Numbered from the stretch's first letter, positions 47,231 through 57,660 are shown. The stretch: 64,000 nt of DNA from Elephas maximus indicus (GCF_024166365.1 NC_064819.1:151720293-151784292); one strand, 5' to 3'. Notes: a model not told the origin generated them from the sequence alone. A program made the numbers and translations.

Positions 47231-47262
47231 AGGGGGGGAGGGAGGGAGGGTGGGAGAGGGTT
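47231..47262 (+). promoter_or_regulatory. G-quadruplex-like tract in L1 3'UTR
   Basis: Six runs of three or more G separated by one to four bases ('gagggggggagggaggg...'). Other mammalian L1 3'UTRs carry a comparable polypurine G4 tract near ORF2's end. The truncated copy at 8845-8872 has a weaker version. Confidence 0.75.
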
Positions 47263-48162
47263 TTTTTATTGATTAATCAGTAGATAAGAACTGCTTTAGG
47301 TGAAGGGAAAGACAACACTCAATACATGGAAGGTCAGCTCAATTGGACTGGACCAAAAGCAAAGAAGTTTCCGGGATAAAATGAATGCTTCAAAGCTCAG
47401 CGGAGCAAGCGCGGGGGTCTGGGGAACATGGTTTGCGGGGACTTCTAAGTCAATTGGCAAAATAATTCTATTATGAAATCATTCTGCATCCCACTTTGAA
47501 ATGTGGCGTCTGGGGTCTTAAATGCTAACAAGCAGCCATCTAAGATGCAGCAATTGGTCTCAACCCACCTGGAGCAAAGGAAAATGAAGAACACCAAGCC
47601 CACATGACAACTAAGAGCCCAAGAGACAGAAAGGGCCACATGAACCAGAGACCTACATCATCCTGAGACCAGAAGAACTAGTTGGTGCCCGGCCACAATC
47701 GATGACTGCCCTGACAGGGAGCTCAGCAGAGGACCCCTGAGGGAGCAGGAGAGCAGTGGGATGCAGACCCCAAATTCTCATAAGAAGACCAAACTTAATG
47801 GTCTGACTGAGACTGGAGGAATCCCGGCGGTCATGCTCTCCAGACCTTCTGTTGACACAGGACAGGAACCATCCCTGAAGACAACTCATCAGACATGAAA
47901 GGGACTGGTCAGCGGGTGGGAGAGAGACGCTGATGAAGAGTGAGCTAATTATATCAGGTGTACACTTGAGATTGTGTTGGCAACTCTTGTCTGGAGGGGG
48001 GATGGGAGGATAGAGAGAGAGGGAAGCCGGCAAAATTGTCAAGAAAGGAGAGACTGAAAGGGCTGACTCAAGACGGGGAGAGTAAGTGGGAGTAGGGAGT
48101 GAGATGTATGTAAACTTATATGTGACAGACTGATTGGATTTGTAAACGTTCACTTGAAGCTT

Positions 48163-48168
48163 AATAAA
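48163..48168 (+). terminator. L1 poly(A) signal
   Basis: AATAAA about 10 bp before the poly(A) run that begins near 48177. Confidence 0.85.
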
Positions 48169-48176
48169 AGTTATTA

Positions 48177-48203
48177 TAAAAAAAAAAAAAGAAAAAAAAA
48201 AAA
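48177..48203 (+). repeat. L1 poly(A) tail
   Basis: A-run of about 27-30 bp interrupted by a single G at 48191. Its right edge merges with the A's of the TSD, so the boundary is approximate. Confidence 0.85.
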
Positions 48204-48217
48204 AAAAGTACAGGGTC
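48204..48217 (+). repeat. TSD of full-length L1, right copy
   Basis: Exact copy of 40832-40845. Confidence 0.92.
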
Positions 48218-48345
48218 AGCGAAAAAGAAGACCCTCAACAAGATGGATTGACACGGTGGTTGCAACAATGGGCTCAAGCATAACAACAATTGTGAGATTG
48301 GCACAGGACAGGGCAGTATTCCATTCTGTTGTACATGGGGTCCCT
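48204..48345 (+). pseudogene. RTE/BovB-type LINE RT, C-terminal relic
   Basis: In one frame this reads 'GQRKRRPSTRWIDTVVATMG', then 'SSITTIVRLAQDRAVFHSVV': the extreme C-terminus of an RTE-clade reverse transcriptase. The usual RTE ending (a 'atgagtcggaaccgactcga' type block and (aac)n tail) is replaced by a short (TA)n at 48345-48359. Only about 45 codons survive, so it is dead. RTE LINEs of this kind provide the 3' tail seen on all AfroSINEs in this window, so it is a relic of the SINEs' partner family. Confidence 0.78.
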
Positions 48346-48477
48346 ATATATATATATTAGTCTCTCTTTAACAAACAATAACATACTATACACACTGTTC
48401 TGCATATGTTGTAACAACTCCATATAAGCCTACAAAGACATCCCTCACCATAGAGCAGCTGCCTTAATGAGCTGTTA

Positions 48478-48605
48478 GATCCATACGATCAGCCTCCTAC
48501 TGGTGGAGGTTTAGGTTGTTTATCATTTTTGGCTATTATAAATATGCTGCAGTGAATTACTTTTAAGTGCGTCATTTTTCACATTTCTTACAGTATTGCA
48601 CCTAA
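48478..48605 (+). mobile_element. Possible old L1M 3' fragment
   Basis: 'aggtttaggttgtttatcat', 'ttttggctattataaatatg' and 'ctgcagtgaattacttttaa' resemble an ancient L1 3'UTR block. Weak assignment. Confidence 0.35.
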
Positions 48606-48689
48606 GCTCATACCTTGGACTTACCTTGGACCGCCTCCTTCTTGGCCTCTAGAATCACCAAGTCTTGCTGATTTTCCCCTTTTGAGCAC

Positions 48690-48875
48690 TTATAGAGTGA
48701 TTACGTGCAGGTGGCAACCTGAGCCTCTCGCATGTATCAATCCGTTTATTCTCACAGTGACCCTATCAGGTAGATGCTTTACTTATTCCCATTTTACAGA
48801 TGAAAGGCACAGAGAGCATAATTTGTCATTCACACAGCTCATAGGTGGCAGAGCTAGATGTTCTGGCTCTAGAGC
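48690..48875 (-). mobile_element. MIR SINE relic
   Basis: Reverse MIR: 'tattctcacagtgaccctat', 'cattttacagatgaaaggca', 'cacagctcataggtggcag', 'gttctggctctagagc'. The last ~45 bp continue after a DNA transposon, at 49092-49135. Confidence 0.65.
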
Positions 48876-49091
48876 AGCACAACCCAATAGAAGTGTAATG
48901 CAAGCTACATATGCAATTTTAAATTTTCTAGTAGCCAGGTAAAAAGAAAAAGGTAAAGATGAAATTAAATTTAATACTATTTTCTTTAACCCAATATATG
49001 TAAAATATTATCATTTCAAATGTGGCACTAGCCACATTTCAAGTACTTAATAGCTACATGTGGTTTGCGGCTACCGTATTGGATATGCAGG
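48876..49091. mobile_element. hAT-like MER DNA transposon relic
   Basis: About 216 bp with imperfect terminal inverted repeats ('agcacaacccaatagaag' against the complement of 'taccgtattggatatgcag') and the internal pair 'aattttaaattttctagtag'/'tagccacatttcaag'. It is flanked by an 8-bp duplication 'tctagagc'/'tctggagc' (48868-48875, 49092-49099), the TSD length of hAT elements. No transposase; the exact MER name is uncertain. Confidence 0.65.
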
Positions 49092-49204
49092 TCTGGAGCC
49101 TTTGCTCTTAACCTTTATGATACAACACCTCTCTAATATACGTCAGGGACACTGCCATATCCCTTCTTTTACCCACTGATAGCAACTAGCCAAAGCACTA
49201 GTCA

Positions 49205-49436
49205 GTGGAAAGCATTGAATTAGGAGTTAGAAGACCAAGATTAGTGTCAGTCTTATACTTGGGCAACTAATTACACTTTCTAAACCTCAGTTTTTTCATT
49301 CACAAAATGGAGATAATGATAATGATGATAATGCCTACATAGAATTGTACTGAAAATTCAGTGAAAGAATGCAGGCAAGACACTTAGCACAGTGCCTGGC
49401 ACAAAAATAAGTCTTTAATAAATATTAATTATTATC
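49205..49436 (+). mobile_element. MIR SINE relic
   Basis: Forward MIR, nearly full length: 'ttgggcaactaattacactt', 'ctcagttttttcattcacaa', 'cttagcacagtgcctggcac', 'gtctttaataaatattaatt'. Confidence 0.75.
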
Positions 49437-49604
49437 ATTACTTAGTACTAATGGCTACCTGCCATATACTATTAATTATATTTCAAGGTAATTTATTGTG
49501 TTAATTAGATCATAAGTTGCTCGTTCAATTTTATGTTTGTCTCAGCACTTCAAGCAAGAAGCAAATAGAAGAGATACACAAAGGTGCAGGAGGGGAAACT
49601 TTCA

Positions 49605-49815
49605 ATTGAATGTCTATTATATTCAGGCACTTGAAAGGCTTTATGCACATTCTGTCACTAAATTGTCATGATAACCCTAGCGTGTATTTATTTTTTAACC
49701 CCATTTCACAGATGAGGAAACAGAGGCCATTAGATGTTAATTAAGTTGCCTAGAATATGAAGGGTTTGCAGCTGAATCTGTGTCTGTCAAACTCCAGGGT
49801 CTCTGCTTTTGGACT
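49605..49815 (-). mobile_element. MIR SINE relic
   Basis: Reverse MIR: 'aaccccatttcacagatgag', 'gaaacagaggccattagatg', 'gtcaaactccagggtctctg'. Confidence 0.7.
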
Positions 49816-49840
49816 TTGTACACTGTCTTAAGAATTAACA

Positions 49841-49857
49841 ACAACTAAAGTGAAGCT
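49841..49857 (+). repeat. TSD of tail-less AfroSINE, left copy
   Basis: 'acaactaaagtgaagct'; right copy 'acaactacagtaaagct' at 49976-49992, two mismatches in 17. Confidence 0.75.
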
Positions 49858-49975
49858 GGAGCCCTGGTGGCACAGTGGTTAAGAGCTTGGCTGCTAACCA
49901 AAAGGCTGGCAGTTCAAATCCACCAGCCACTCCTTGGAAGCCCTATGGGGCAGTTCTACTCTGTCCTACAGGGAC
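49858..49975 (+). mobile_element. AfroSINE lacking its 3' tail
   Basis: Forward copy with a full head ('ggagccctggtggcacagtg', 'gctggcagttcaaatccacc') and 'ctatggggcagttctactct', but it stops at 'gtcctacaggg', before the RTE-like tail and before any A-rich end. The 17-bp TSD lies directly against this truncated end. Confidence 0.85.
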
Positions 49976-49992
49976 ACAACTACAGTAAAGCT

Positions 49993-51050
49993 ATTTTGCA
50001 TCTTTAATATATTCAAGTCTTCTACTCTCTTACAAACAGAAATTGAGGCATTTTGTCCATAATTACAACTACTGCCTACTAAATCACCATTTCCTATCCC
50101 AGCCCATCTAGGTAAATTTGCCTACTGGCATGGCCCCAAGGATTAAAATTTTAGTCAGTATTTGGAAGAGCTACAAAGCTTCTTCAGTGAAGACAAAGGA
50201 TCACAGACCTTATTTGAGTAATACAAAAACATGTGTTCCTGTGATTTATTCTACATTAAGATCACCACATATGTGATCACAATTTTCCATTTTAATGCAA
50301 CCAAGCACTTTCATTAAAACAAATTAGCTTGTTAAAATCTGAGCCAGTGTATGGTGTGGTTATGAGATATAGAGTAATTTCTGTCTGATAATAAGATACT
50401 AGCCAAGTTTAATTAAAGAGTACAGTTAAAAAATACATGGATTTTGTTCAGTTCAAGGACCTTAGTAATATCAAAACACCACTGAGCACAAGCTATTTTA
50501 ACAGTTAATGGGATCATGGCAGGAAAATTGTTCTCTGCATTTTGGTAATTTTTTCCTTTATTTCTACATTTGGATTATTACAGTAATTTCCACCTTGTTA
50601 TTATTATTATTTTTGCATTGAGAGTCTTCTTTGAGAATTCATTAGTAATACAGTTTAGGCTTTGGGGGATGCAGCTACCATTAATCGTTTTTGTTTGCTA
50701 CTGGGAAAACCATAATTGGAAATTTCTAGCAAGATGCATAGATGCCCCATTATAGAAGCAGCTGGTTTTTTTTACAGTTATAGTAAAAGAAAAATCCAGT
50801 GACATTTAAGAGGATTTCCCTAGAACTCTACTTTTAAAAAATATAGCCAACATATTCTAATGATTTAAGGTACAAATCATGCCTTTCAAATAACAAAAAC
50901 ATTTTAATACACTGAATATATTTTAACCCTCAATTCTGGAAATTCTATTATTCGCTATTTTGTCCATCTTTCTATACGCACACTTGCCTCCCTTCTCCAA
51001 TCATACACATCAACTACCAGCCTACGGTATCATCAAAAGGAATTTTATGG
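49993..51050 (-). other. CNR1 intron/upstream, AT-rich
   Basis: No gene or named repeat recognised. Confidence 0.4.
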
Positions 51051-51062
51051 ATATAGCAGCAA

Positions 51063-51256
51063 GCCACTGAGTTGATTCTGACTCACAGCAACCCCATGTG
51101 TCAGGGTAGACCTGTGCTCCATAGAGTTTTCAATGGCTGATTTTTTGGAAGTAGAATGCCAAGGTTTTCTTCCAAGGCACCTCTGGGTGGACTCAAACCT
51201 CCAATCTACAGGTAAGTAGTCAAGTATGTTAACTGTTTGCATCACCCAGAGTCTCC
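51063..51256 (-). mobile_element. AfroSINE, long form
   Basis: Reverse copy: 'actgagttgattctgactca', 'ctgtgctccatagagttttc', 'ttggaagtagaatgccaagg', head 'tgtttgcatcacccagagtc'. Flanks 'tatagcagcaa'/'catggcagcaa' suggest a TSD. Confidence 0.85.
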
Positions 51257-53290
51257 CATGGCAGCAACATACACAGGCTTTAAAAAAGTGTTTATCCAGA
51301 GTCCATATCTTTGTGTCTGTAACCTTTACAGCTGTAAAGCATCCATGTTCTGATTAAGCTGAGCATGGAGTAGGCCCTCAAAATAAGGTTTCAAATACAA
51401 TTAGAGCTATTTCTATACCAGTAAAATTTAATAGCATGTTATTTAATTTTCATTGTCCCGCTAAAGAAGACTTTCTTTAGTTAGAGGGACATTTCAATAA
51501 TTTCGATATTTACCACTGTTGCACCTAGAGTGACAATATTTGTAGGATGTTCTGGCCTGGGCACCATCTCTGGCCTGGGTGAATACACAGCAGGCCAACA
51601 TTTCCTTCTTGTGGGATATTGTGTCCAGGAAAGCAGAAAACCCACTAGGAGCATCCAAAGGACTGGTACTTCCTAATACAATTGCAGACTGTGTGGGCTC
51701 ACCATGCTCCTTCTCAATTATTCTAAGTTTGTCAATGCTTTAAGGAGGCAATACCAAGCTCGTAGTGCCTAAATTGATATGAGTCTAGGATATCAAATGT
51801 AAGAGTTCCCAGCCTTTGTTTAGCCCTATTGTTTTCCTTACTTTGCTGGTTCTGTGTTATTCTGCTAGGCTGGCCTCATGGAAGAACCTTGTGAAGGGCT
51901 CAAGAGAGTGAAGGTGCCGCTGGATATATCTGTTTGTTATTTTTTATTCATTGCTGGAAACCCATCTTGTTTCTATGAATTTGATGGGGGGGGGGAACAA
52001 CTGTGCTAATGTAGTTTTCTAAAGTTAGTAAGGAAATTTTTAATGGACTCTTAGAACTGCATTGTATCTAAATCATATTCTCAATATACATGGCTGGTAT
52101 CACAGGCCAAAATCATAACCCAATGAGTGATGCTTCTGTTACAGTTGAATGAGCAACTCAGTCTTTTCTCTTACTTAATCATTATAATTTTGGCATTAGC
52201 AAAGTAGTTTGGCCACTTTTCCCATCATTTTCTATAGCAAAGAGAAATAAAGTATTGACTTAATTATCCTAATAATCTGGGCAAAAATACATAATCCTTC
52301 TTCCTTGTGTTAGTGTCAGCCTCTTTTCCTGTATATAAAAGAAAATTTCATTATGCTGGTAATGGTTGGTTGGCTCTCAAAGCTTTAGTTTTTCATATAT
52401 TGTAACATAGAATAAAAGTTATTAACTGTACCACTTTCTCTGGTCTATTCTCTACTATCAATATGAGTGAGTGTTAGATTTTTCATAAAAAATATATCAA
52501 TATGAATTAAATAGACATTCAGACACTTATAGAGCTATACTGCTGTTCAAACTCAACTTGAAGTATGCCTAATTAACTTTTAAAGTTTGTTAAAACTTGA
52601 AGAATCTCTGGACTCAAGAAAATGATGCCTTTAAACTATACTGGCTGAGGCACTTATCATCAGGTGACAATGCTGTAAGAAAAACCTATCATGAAGGTGA
52701 GCTAATGATACAAATTAAAGGATCTGCTGACTTTTATAATGGATTCCATTTACCATTTAATTTTGTTCTGCCCTTTAGATGTTTCCTTCTACTAAGTGCC
52801 TTTGCCCTTTTTGAGAGACATACCTTTTCTACACAGTCTGGGAAAAAAAGTAACCAAGCATAACTGAAGTGGCCTTGCCTTAAATAAGAACATACCAAAT
52901 TTTAAGTTTGGTAGAAGCCATGCGCCATACACAAAATACTTCATAAGACTGTCCTTGTCTTGCACATGTGATTTCGTCATTACTAACAGGAAGTGATATA
53001 TTTTTCTGGTCCACAAAATGCAAAGAACTCCGAAGTAAGCATGTCCATGTCTTTACAGAACACAACAGCAATAGCTAAAAGTGTTCTAATGTTGTTGAAC
53101 TTGTGTGGCACGCTCCTCACAGCTTCTTCTCCTTCATCTATCAACAAAAGGATATTTTCTCTTTGAATCCAAGAGCATACAAATCAAGTCCAACTAAAAG
53201 CCTTGTTTCTCCCAGCTCCAATCTCACAGAATTTGGGAGTAAATACACAACAGAGAAAATTCCAATTCCTAAATATTTTCATTAAAAAAC
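51257..53290 (-). other. CNR1 intron/upstream, no exon seen
   Basis: About 2 kb, AT-rich. G-run at 51987-51996. No repeat or exon recognised. Confidence 0.4.
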
Positions 53291-53360
53291 ATTTGAATTT
53301 TTATTATGTGCCAGGCATTGTATAATGTGTTCTTATACTCCCCATTCTACACGAGAAAAC
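53291..53360 (-). mobile_element. MIR SINE relic, first part
   Basis: 'ttttattatgtgccaggcat' and 'attctacacgagaaaac' are a reverse MIR, split by the SINE that follows. Confidence 0.6.
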
Positions 53361-53540
53361 AAAGCATCCAAAAAAAAAAAAATCCAAACCCATTGCTGTT
53401 CAGTCGATTCCAGCTCATAGCCACCCTAAAAGATAGGGTGAAACTGCCCCTTAGATTTTCCAAGGAGTGTCTGGTGGATTCCAACTGCTAACCTTTTGGT
53501 TAGCAGCCACAGCTCTTAACCACTACAGCACTATGGTTTT
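53361..53540 (-). mobile_element. AfroSINE, short form
   Basis: Reverse copy with a 13-A run and 'aatccaaacccattgctgtt', 'aagatagggtgaaactgcc', head 'actacagcactatggttttc'. The flanks 'cattctacacgagaaaac' (53343-53360) and 'cattctacacagaagaaaac' (53541-53560) make a long TSD within MIR. Confidence 0.88.
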
Positions 53541-53665
53541 CATTCTACACAGAAGAAAACTGAGGTATGGAAAGGTAAAACACTTTGCCCAAGGTCAATA
53601 GAGGGGACACAGTGGAACTTCAACCAAGGTCTGTGTAACTCCAAGTCCTTGCTCGTAACTCGAAA
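53541..53665 (-). mobile_element. MIR SINE relic, second part
   Basis: 'gaaaactgaggtatggaaag', 'cactttgcccaaggtcaata', 'gtctgtgtaactccaagtcc' complete the MIR of 53291-53360. Confidence 0.65.
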
Positions 53666-54453
53666 GGTTCCCAAGGACCAGGGAAACTTTCACTTCTAGA
53701 GATGGCAGGAGGGTTGGTTTTGGGGAAAGGTGGGAATAAATAGTACATGATAATTTTACTAAATGAACAAATAAATTCTGAAGGAATGATCTACTGACAG
53801 CTAAAAGGTTGTCCATAGCACCTGCAAATAATCCTTGCCCCATGGTCTTCAAGGACAAGGTATGGCAGTAACTACAAGCTTTAAGTCCTAACCCTGAATC
53901 AGCACCTTATTTGTAGTGACCGTTAACAAACAACAAAGCCTAACTCATTGCTACCACTATTTTTTAAATTAGGGAAGATTTTTTTCTTCCTCGTTAGTCA
54001 ATTTTAAGGGTTATAAACCTACTTTTGTTGATGATAATGATGTTTTCCATAACATAAGTGAGGAACGGAGAGGGTGCCTTCTTTAGGTAAGAATGAGACA
54101 TGATGGTTATAAGTTTGAAACATCCATTCTCCACAAGGAGATATTCAAATTCACTTGAAATAACTCAGCTTCCTAATGAGCAGCGTGGTTCTCTTAGACT
54201 CAGAGGGAAAAAGACTCTGGACAATTCCTAACTTCTTGGCTGGAGTTGGAAGTCAACACAGAAGAAATGCTATAAACTTCAGAAGGGTTCCAAGAGAACA
54301 CTTGTTAGACTTCTGGTGCCCAGTGGGCATAAGGCTGCAGCGATGTGGCTGATGGATATGAAGTTGTAGACCCTAACACACTTCACTTAACACACTTGTA
54401 TCGAGCACACATTCTGTTCCTAACACTGTGGACATTATACTCCAAGCCACAAA
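53666..54453 (-). other. CNR1 intron/upstream, no exon seen
   Basis: No gene or named repeat recognised. Confidence 0.4.
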
Positions 54454-54467
54454 CCTTTTCTGTGACA
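54454..54467 (+). repeat. TSD of AfroSINE, left copy
   Basis: 'ccttttctgtgaca'; right copy 'ccctttctgtgata' at 54675-54688. Confidence 0.72.
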
Positions 54468-54674
54468 TTTTTGTTGCTGTTGGGTGCTGCTGAGTTAACT
54501 TCAACTCAAAGCAGTGACCCCATGTGACAAAGTAAAACTGCCCCATAGGGTTTCCTAGGCTATAATCTTTGAGAGCAGACCACCAGGTCTTTCTCCCACA
54601 GAGCCACTGGGTGGGTTTGAACCACCAACTTTTCAGTTAGCAGCTGAGCACTCAACCATTGTACCACCAGGGGC
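54468..54674 (-). mobile_element. AfroSINE, long form
   Basis: Reverse copy with a (gtt)-type tail ('gttgctgttgggtgctgctg'), 'aaactgccccatagggtttc', 'taggctataatctttgagag', head 'ttgtaccaccaggggcc'. TSD of 14 bp with two mismatches. Confidence 0.88.
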
Positions 54675-54934
54675 CCCTTTCTGTGATATACTACCCTGAA
54701 CATATATCCACGTAGCACCCCTGAATAATGCATAAGGGACAAGAAAGCAAAGGAAATGATTCTCCATTCCATCAAATAGAGCCCACCTATCTCCGCCCAC
54801 ATTCCCACAGATGGCAATCAGATATTTAAACATCAAATAGTAATGGGCTGTGTAAATTCCCTTCTTCTATGGTCTTTGAGGTTTTCTCCCAGGGGAGATG
54901 ATGGGCAAGTCTAAGCCACCCTGGACTAGTCCTT

Positions 54935-55075
54935 CTTGTGTCTAAACCCTTCAGACATGAATGCCTTGAGAGTAGGGGCCCAGCTTCTATGGCCCTTATG
55001 TCCTCTGCCTGGCACAGTGCCCGGCCCAGAGGAGGCACTCACTACCTGTTTACTAAATGAATGTTGGTGTGCATC
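54935..55075 (+). mobile_element. L2 LINE 3' end
   Basis: Sense L2 terminus: 'atgccttgagagtaggggcc', 'ctctgcctggcacagtgccc', 'gtttactaaatgaatgttgg'. Confidence 0.65.
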
Positions 55076-56795
55076 AGCACCGTGACTAGTCTAACTTAAC
55101 AGAATAGCTTGTAAATGTGGATAACTTTCCTTGACAATAAGCCAGATGATCATTAAGGGGATTAAACCCCTGAATCTTGGTCCATACAAACCTCCATCTG
55201 AAAAAAACTGATATAAACTGATAAAAAATGATATAAACTGCATCAATAATTATTTACCCCAGGATCTTTTATCTCACCATAAAATGGGAGTTACTTTGAT
55301 GACAAGTGGAAGTTACGAGCAAAGATCAAGTATCTACTTTTTATTCCAATTCTTGTTTGGCCTGGGTGTGTATCATAAACCACAATGCTTGGCCATATAA
55401 CTGACATTTAAAGAGATCTCTTTGTGACATGTACAACCTTTAATGAATTCTAATTGCACGATCTTGATAGACCTTTAAAGCCAATATATGAAAGTATTAT
55501 TATAATGGACTTTTTCTTTCCCCCAAATGCATGTTATTATTCATTGATCTTTTCCAAATGGGCTTCTCCATATGCAAGTGTTTTCAAAACAACTTGTCAA
55601 GAGAAATTATGTGAGTATTCAACCACTAGATGGGGTGGCTTTTATAAGCCCTCAGGAATCAATTTGTTATTCTATTCAGTGGACACAGTTCTTGCTTTGG
55701 TTGAGCAAATTCTTCTCCTGCTACAACGTTTTATGCATTTTACAACTGAATTAATTAAAACATAAATAAGAAAATATGTTACAGAAAGCTAAAGTAGCTT
55801 ATTACTACTGCTTATCAAAACTAAATTTTTAATTGCATTTCTGGGGCAAAAGGGCATTGAAAAAATTTAATATATTGATAAAAATTAATTGTGAGTATTT
55901 GGAATTCTGCCTCAAGAACGTAATTAAGGATGAGTAAAAGAAAGCAGTTCTACAAGAAAACAGGCGCTATGTTTATGCCAAGAGATGCTCAAAGTCAGAG
56001 GAGAGGTCTCAGGAGCCCAAAATCAATTTTAATAACAAACTCAAAGCATTTCTATTTTATGAAACTTTGGGCTTTCTACTTCCCAAATATGAAATCATCA
56101 ACCCAGGTCATAATAAAATTATTTTATATTATTACGGGAGCTAAAATGGAATATTTCACAGGAAAAGTGAATATTTGTTCAAATACTTCATACAAATCAA
56201 GGATACGATGGCTTTCTGAATAATTTAACTTCTTTCCTAGCATTCTTTCACTGGAAAAAATTTTAAATATGGTCTTTATTATTGTGTAAATCCAGGTTTC
56301 CCTTCAAATATTCTTTTAAAAACTAGGTACTTGTTCACCACTCACTTTAGCTGAAATGTTAAATAGAAAATTTTCAGTGTGTACCAACAACGCATGATAT
56401 AAACAGAAAAAGTATGCTTTCAAGATGCAAATAATTATGTACAAACAGAACTGGAAGAACTAGGATTCAGTAGTAATGCAAAATAATCTTTGGAAATGTA
56501 GTTACAATTAAGAAGTAAGCATGCAAACTGGATGCACACACAGAATTTTCATGCCACTGAAACCACAAAGTAGTTCTATTGTACTCATTGAAGGTCAAAC
56601 CCTTTGTAGGATGCTACGATGCATTCTGAGACTCTCAGCTGTGGAACTGAAAGTATTTAGGAAAAAAAAAACAATGAAGACAAAGAATTAGGTGAGAAGA
56701 TAGGGGAGAATGGGCTGGAAATTTTAGTGTGCATTTTAAAGAACAGTCTGAGAAGTCATTTAGTGGTTTTTAAGTACATGCAGGGTCACGCTATT
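55076..56795 (-). other. CNR1 intron/upstream, AT-rich
   Basis: No gene or named repeat recognised. The open frames here (e.g. 55454-55765) carry no motif I know. Confidence 0.4.
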
Positions 56796-56853
56796 AAAAA
56801 AAAAAAAACCAAACCCATTGCTGTCAAGTTGATTCTGACTCATAGCAACCCTA
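56796..56853 (-). mobile_element. AfroSINE 3' fragment
   Basis: A-run followed by 'ccaaacccattgctgtcaag' and 'gattctgactcatagcaacc'; the head is missing. Confidence 0.7.
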
Positions 56854-56935
56854 TATACCCACATTATAGGGTAGTGAAAAAGACTAAACGGAGGGAGGAC
56901 AGAATTAACCTCGAAGAAGAACTGAGGTTACATAA

Positions 56936-57424
56936 TGTTATAGATTGAACCGTGTCCCCCCAAAATGTGTGTCAACTTGACTAGGCCATGATTCCCAGTA
57001 CTGTGTGGCTGTCTTCCATTTTGTGATGGAATGTAGTTTTCCTGTGTGTTGTAAATCTTAACCTCTATGATGTTAAAAAGGGAGGATTAGAAACAGTTAC
57101 ATTAACGACACAGGAAACAATCTACAGGATTACGTTCTATTTTGAGTCAATCTCTTAGGAGATATAAAAGAGAGAAGCAAGTAGAGAGGAGGGGGACGTC
57201 ATGACCACCAAGCAAGAAGAGCCGGGAGCAGAGCAGGTCCTTTGGACCGGGGTCCCTGCATCGAGAAGGTCCTGGACCAGGGAAGATTGAATGCAAGGAC
57301 TTTCCCTGGAGCTGACAGAAAGAAAAACACTTCCCCTAGAGCTGGTGCCCTATATTCAGACTTCTAGCTTCCTAAACTCTGAGAGAATAAATTTCTGTTA
57401 CAGCAGTTCTAGATAACTAAGACA
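56936..57424 (+). mobile_element. Solo LTR, ERVL-MaLR-like
   Basis: A ~489-bp unit starting TG ('tgttatagattgaaccgtgt') and ending CA ('gttctagataactaagaca'), with a TATAAA at 57163-57168 and AATAAA at 57386-57391. The 'gtgtccccccaaaatgtgtg' start and the end block are typical of MaLR LTRs. No internal region or coding sequence is attached. The flanks ('cataa', 'gatag') give at best a decayed 5-bp TSD. Its last ~40 bp recur at the start of the window. Confidence 0.65.
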
Positions 57425-57438
57425 GATAGGAAGAAAGA

Positions 57439-57448
57439 ATTCTATGAG
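57439..57448 (+). repeat. TSD of AfroSINE, left copy
   Basis: 'attctatgag', repeated exactly at 57651-57660. Confidence 0.88.
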
Positions 57449-57650
57449 TTGTTGTTAGTTGCTGTCAAGTTGATTCCGACTCATGGCTAGCCCAGGTGTG
57501 CAGAGTAAAACTACTCCATAGGGTCTTCAAGACTGTGACCTTTCAGAAGCAGCCTGCTGGGCCTGTCTTCCAAGGTGCCTTTGGGTGGGTTCGAACCAAC
57601 AATCTTTCAGCTAGTTGAGTGCTTAACTGTTTGTGCCACTCAGGGACTCC
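57449..57650 (-). mobile_element. AfroSINE, long form
   Basis: Reverse copy: 'gttgttagttgctgtcaagt', 'gattccgactcatggctagc', 'tactccatagggtcttcaag', head 'tttgtgccactcagggactc'. Perfect 10-bp TSD, placed 24 bp after the LTR. Confidence 0.9.
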
Positions 57651-57660
57651 ATTCTATGAG

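Larger units (their letters stand above)
47181..48176 (+). other. L1 3'UTR
   Basis: About 1 kb of untranslated sequence ending in 'cttaataaaagttattata'. It includes the G-run tract at 47231-47262 and is colinear with the 3'UTR of the truncated L1 at 8788-9780, confirming the family relationship. Confidence 0.9.
40846..48203 (+). mobile_element. Full-length L1 with both ORFs intact
   Basis: A complete L1 non-LTR retrotransposon of about 7.36 kb. In order: 5' end 'gggggagaggcggagccaag' (very like other mammalian L1 starts), CpG-rich 5'UTR, ORF1, a 457-nt spacer, ORF2, a 3'UTR with a G-rich tract, AATAAA (48163-48168) and poly(A). It has a perfect 14-bp TSD. It sits in the CNR1 upstream intron in antisense orientation, the orientation that introns tolerate best. 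No stop codon or frameshift interrupts either ORF, so on sequence alone it may be capable of retrotransposition. A human or mouse origin is unlikely given the surrounding AfroSINEs and divergent ORF1. Confidence 0.97.

Noticed and set aside
56936..57424. LTR as part of an intact endogenous retrovirus
   Set aside because: No internal region, primer-binding site or second LTR is adjacent; it is a solo LTR.
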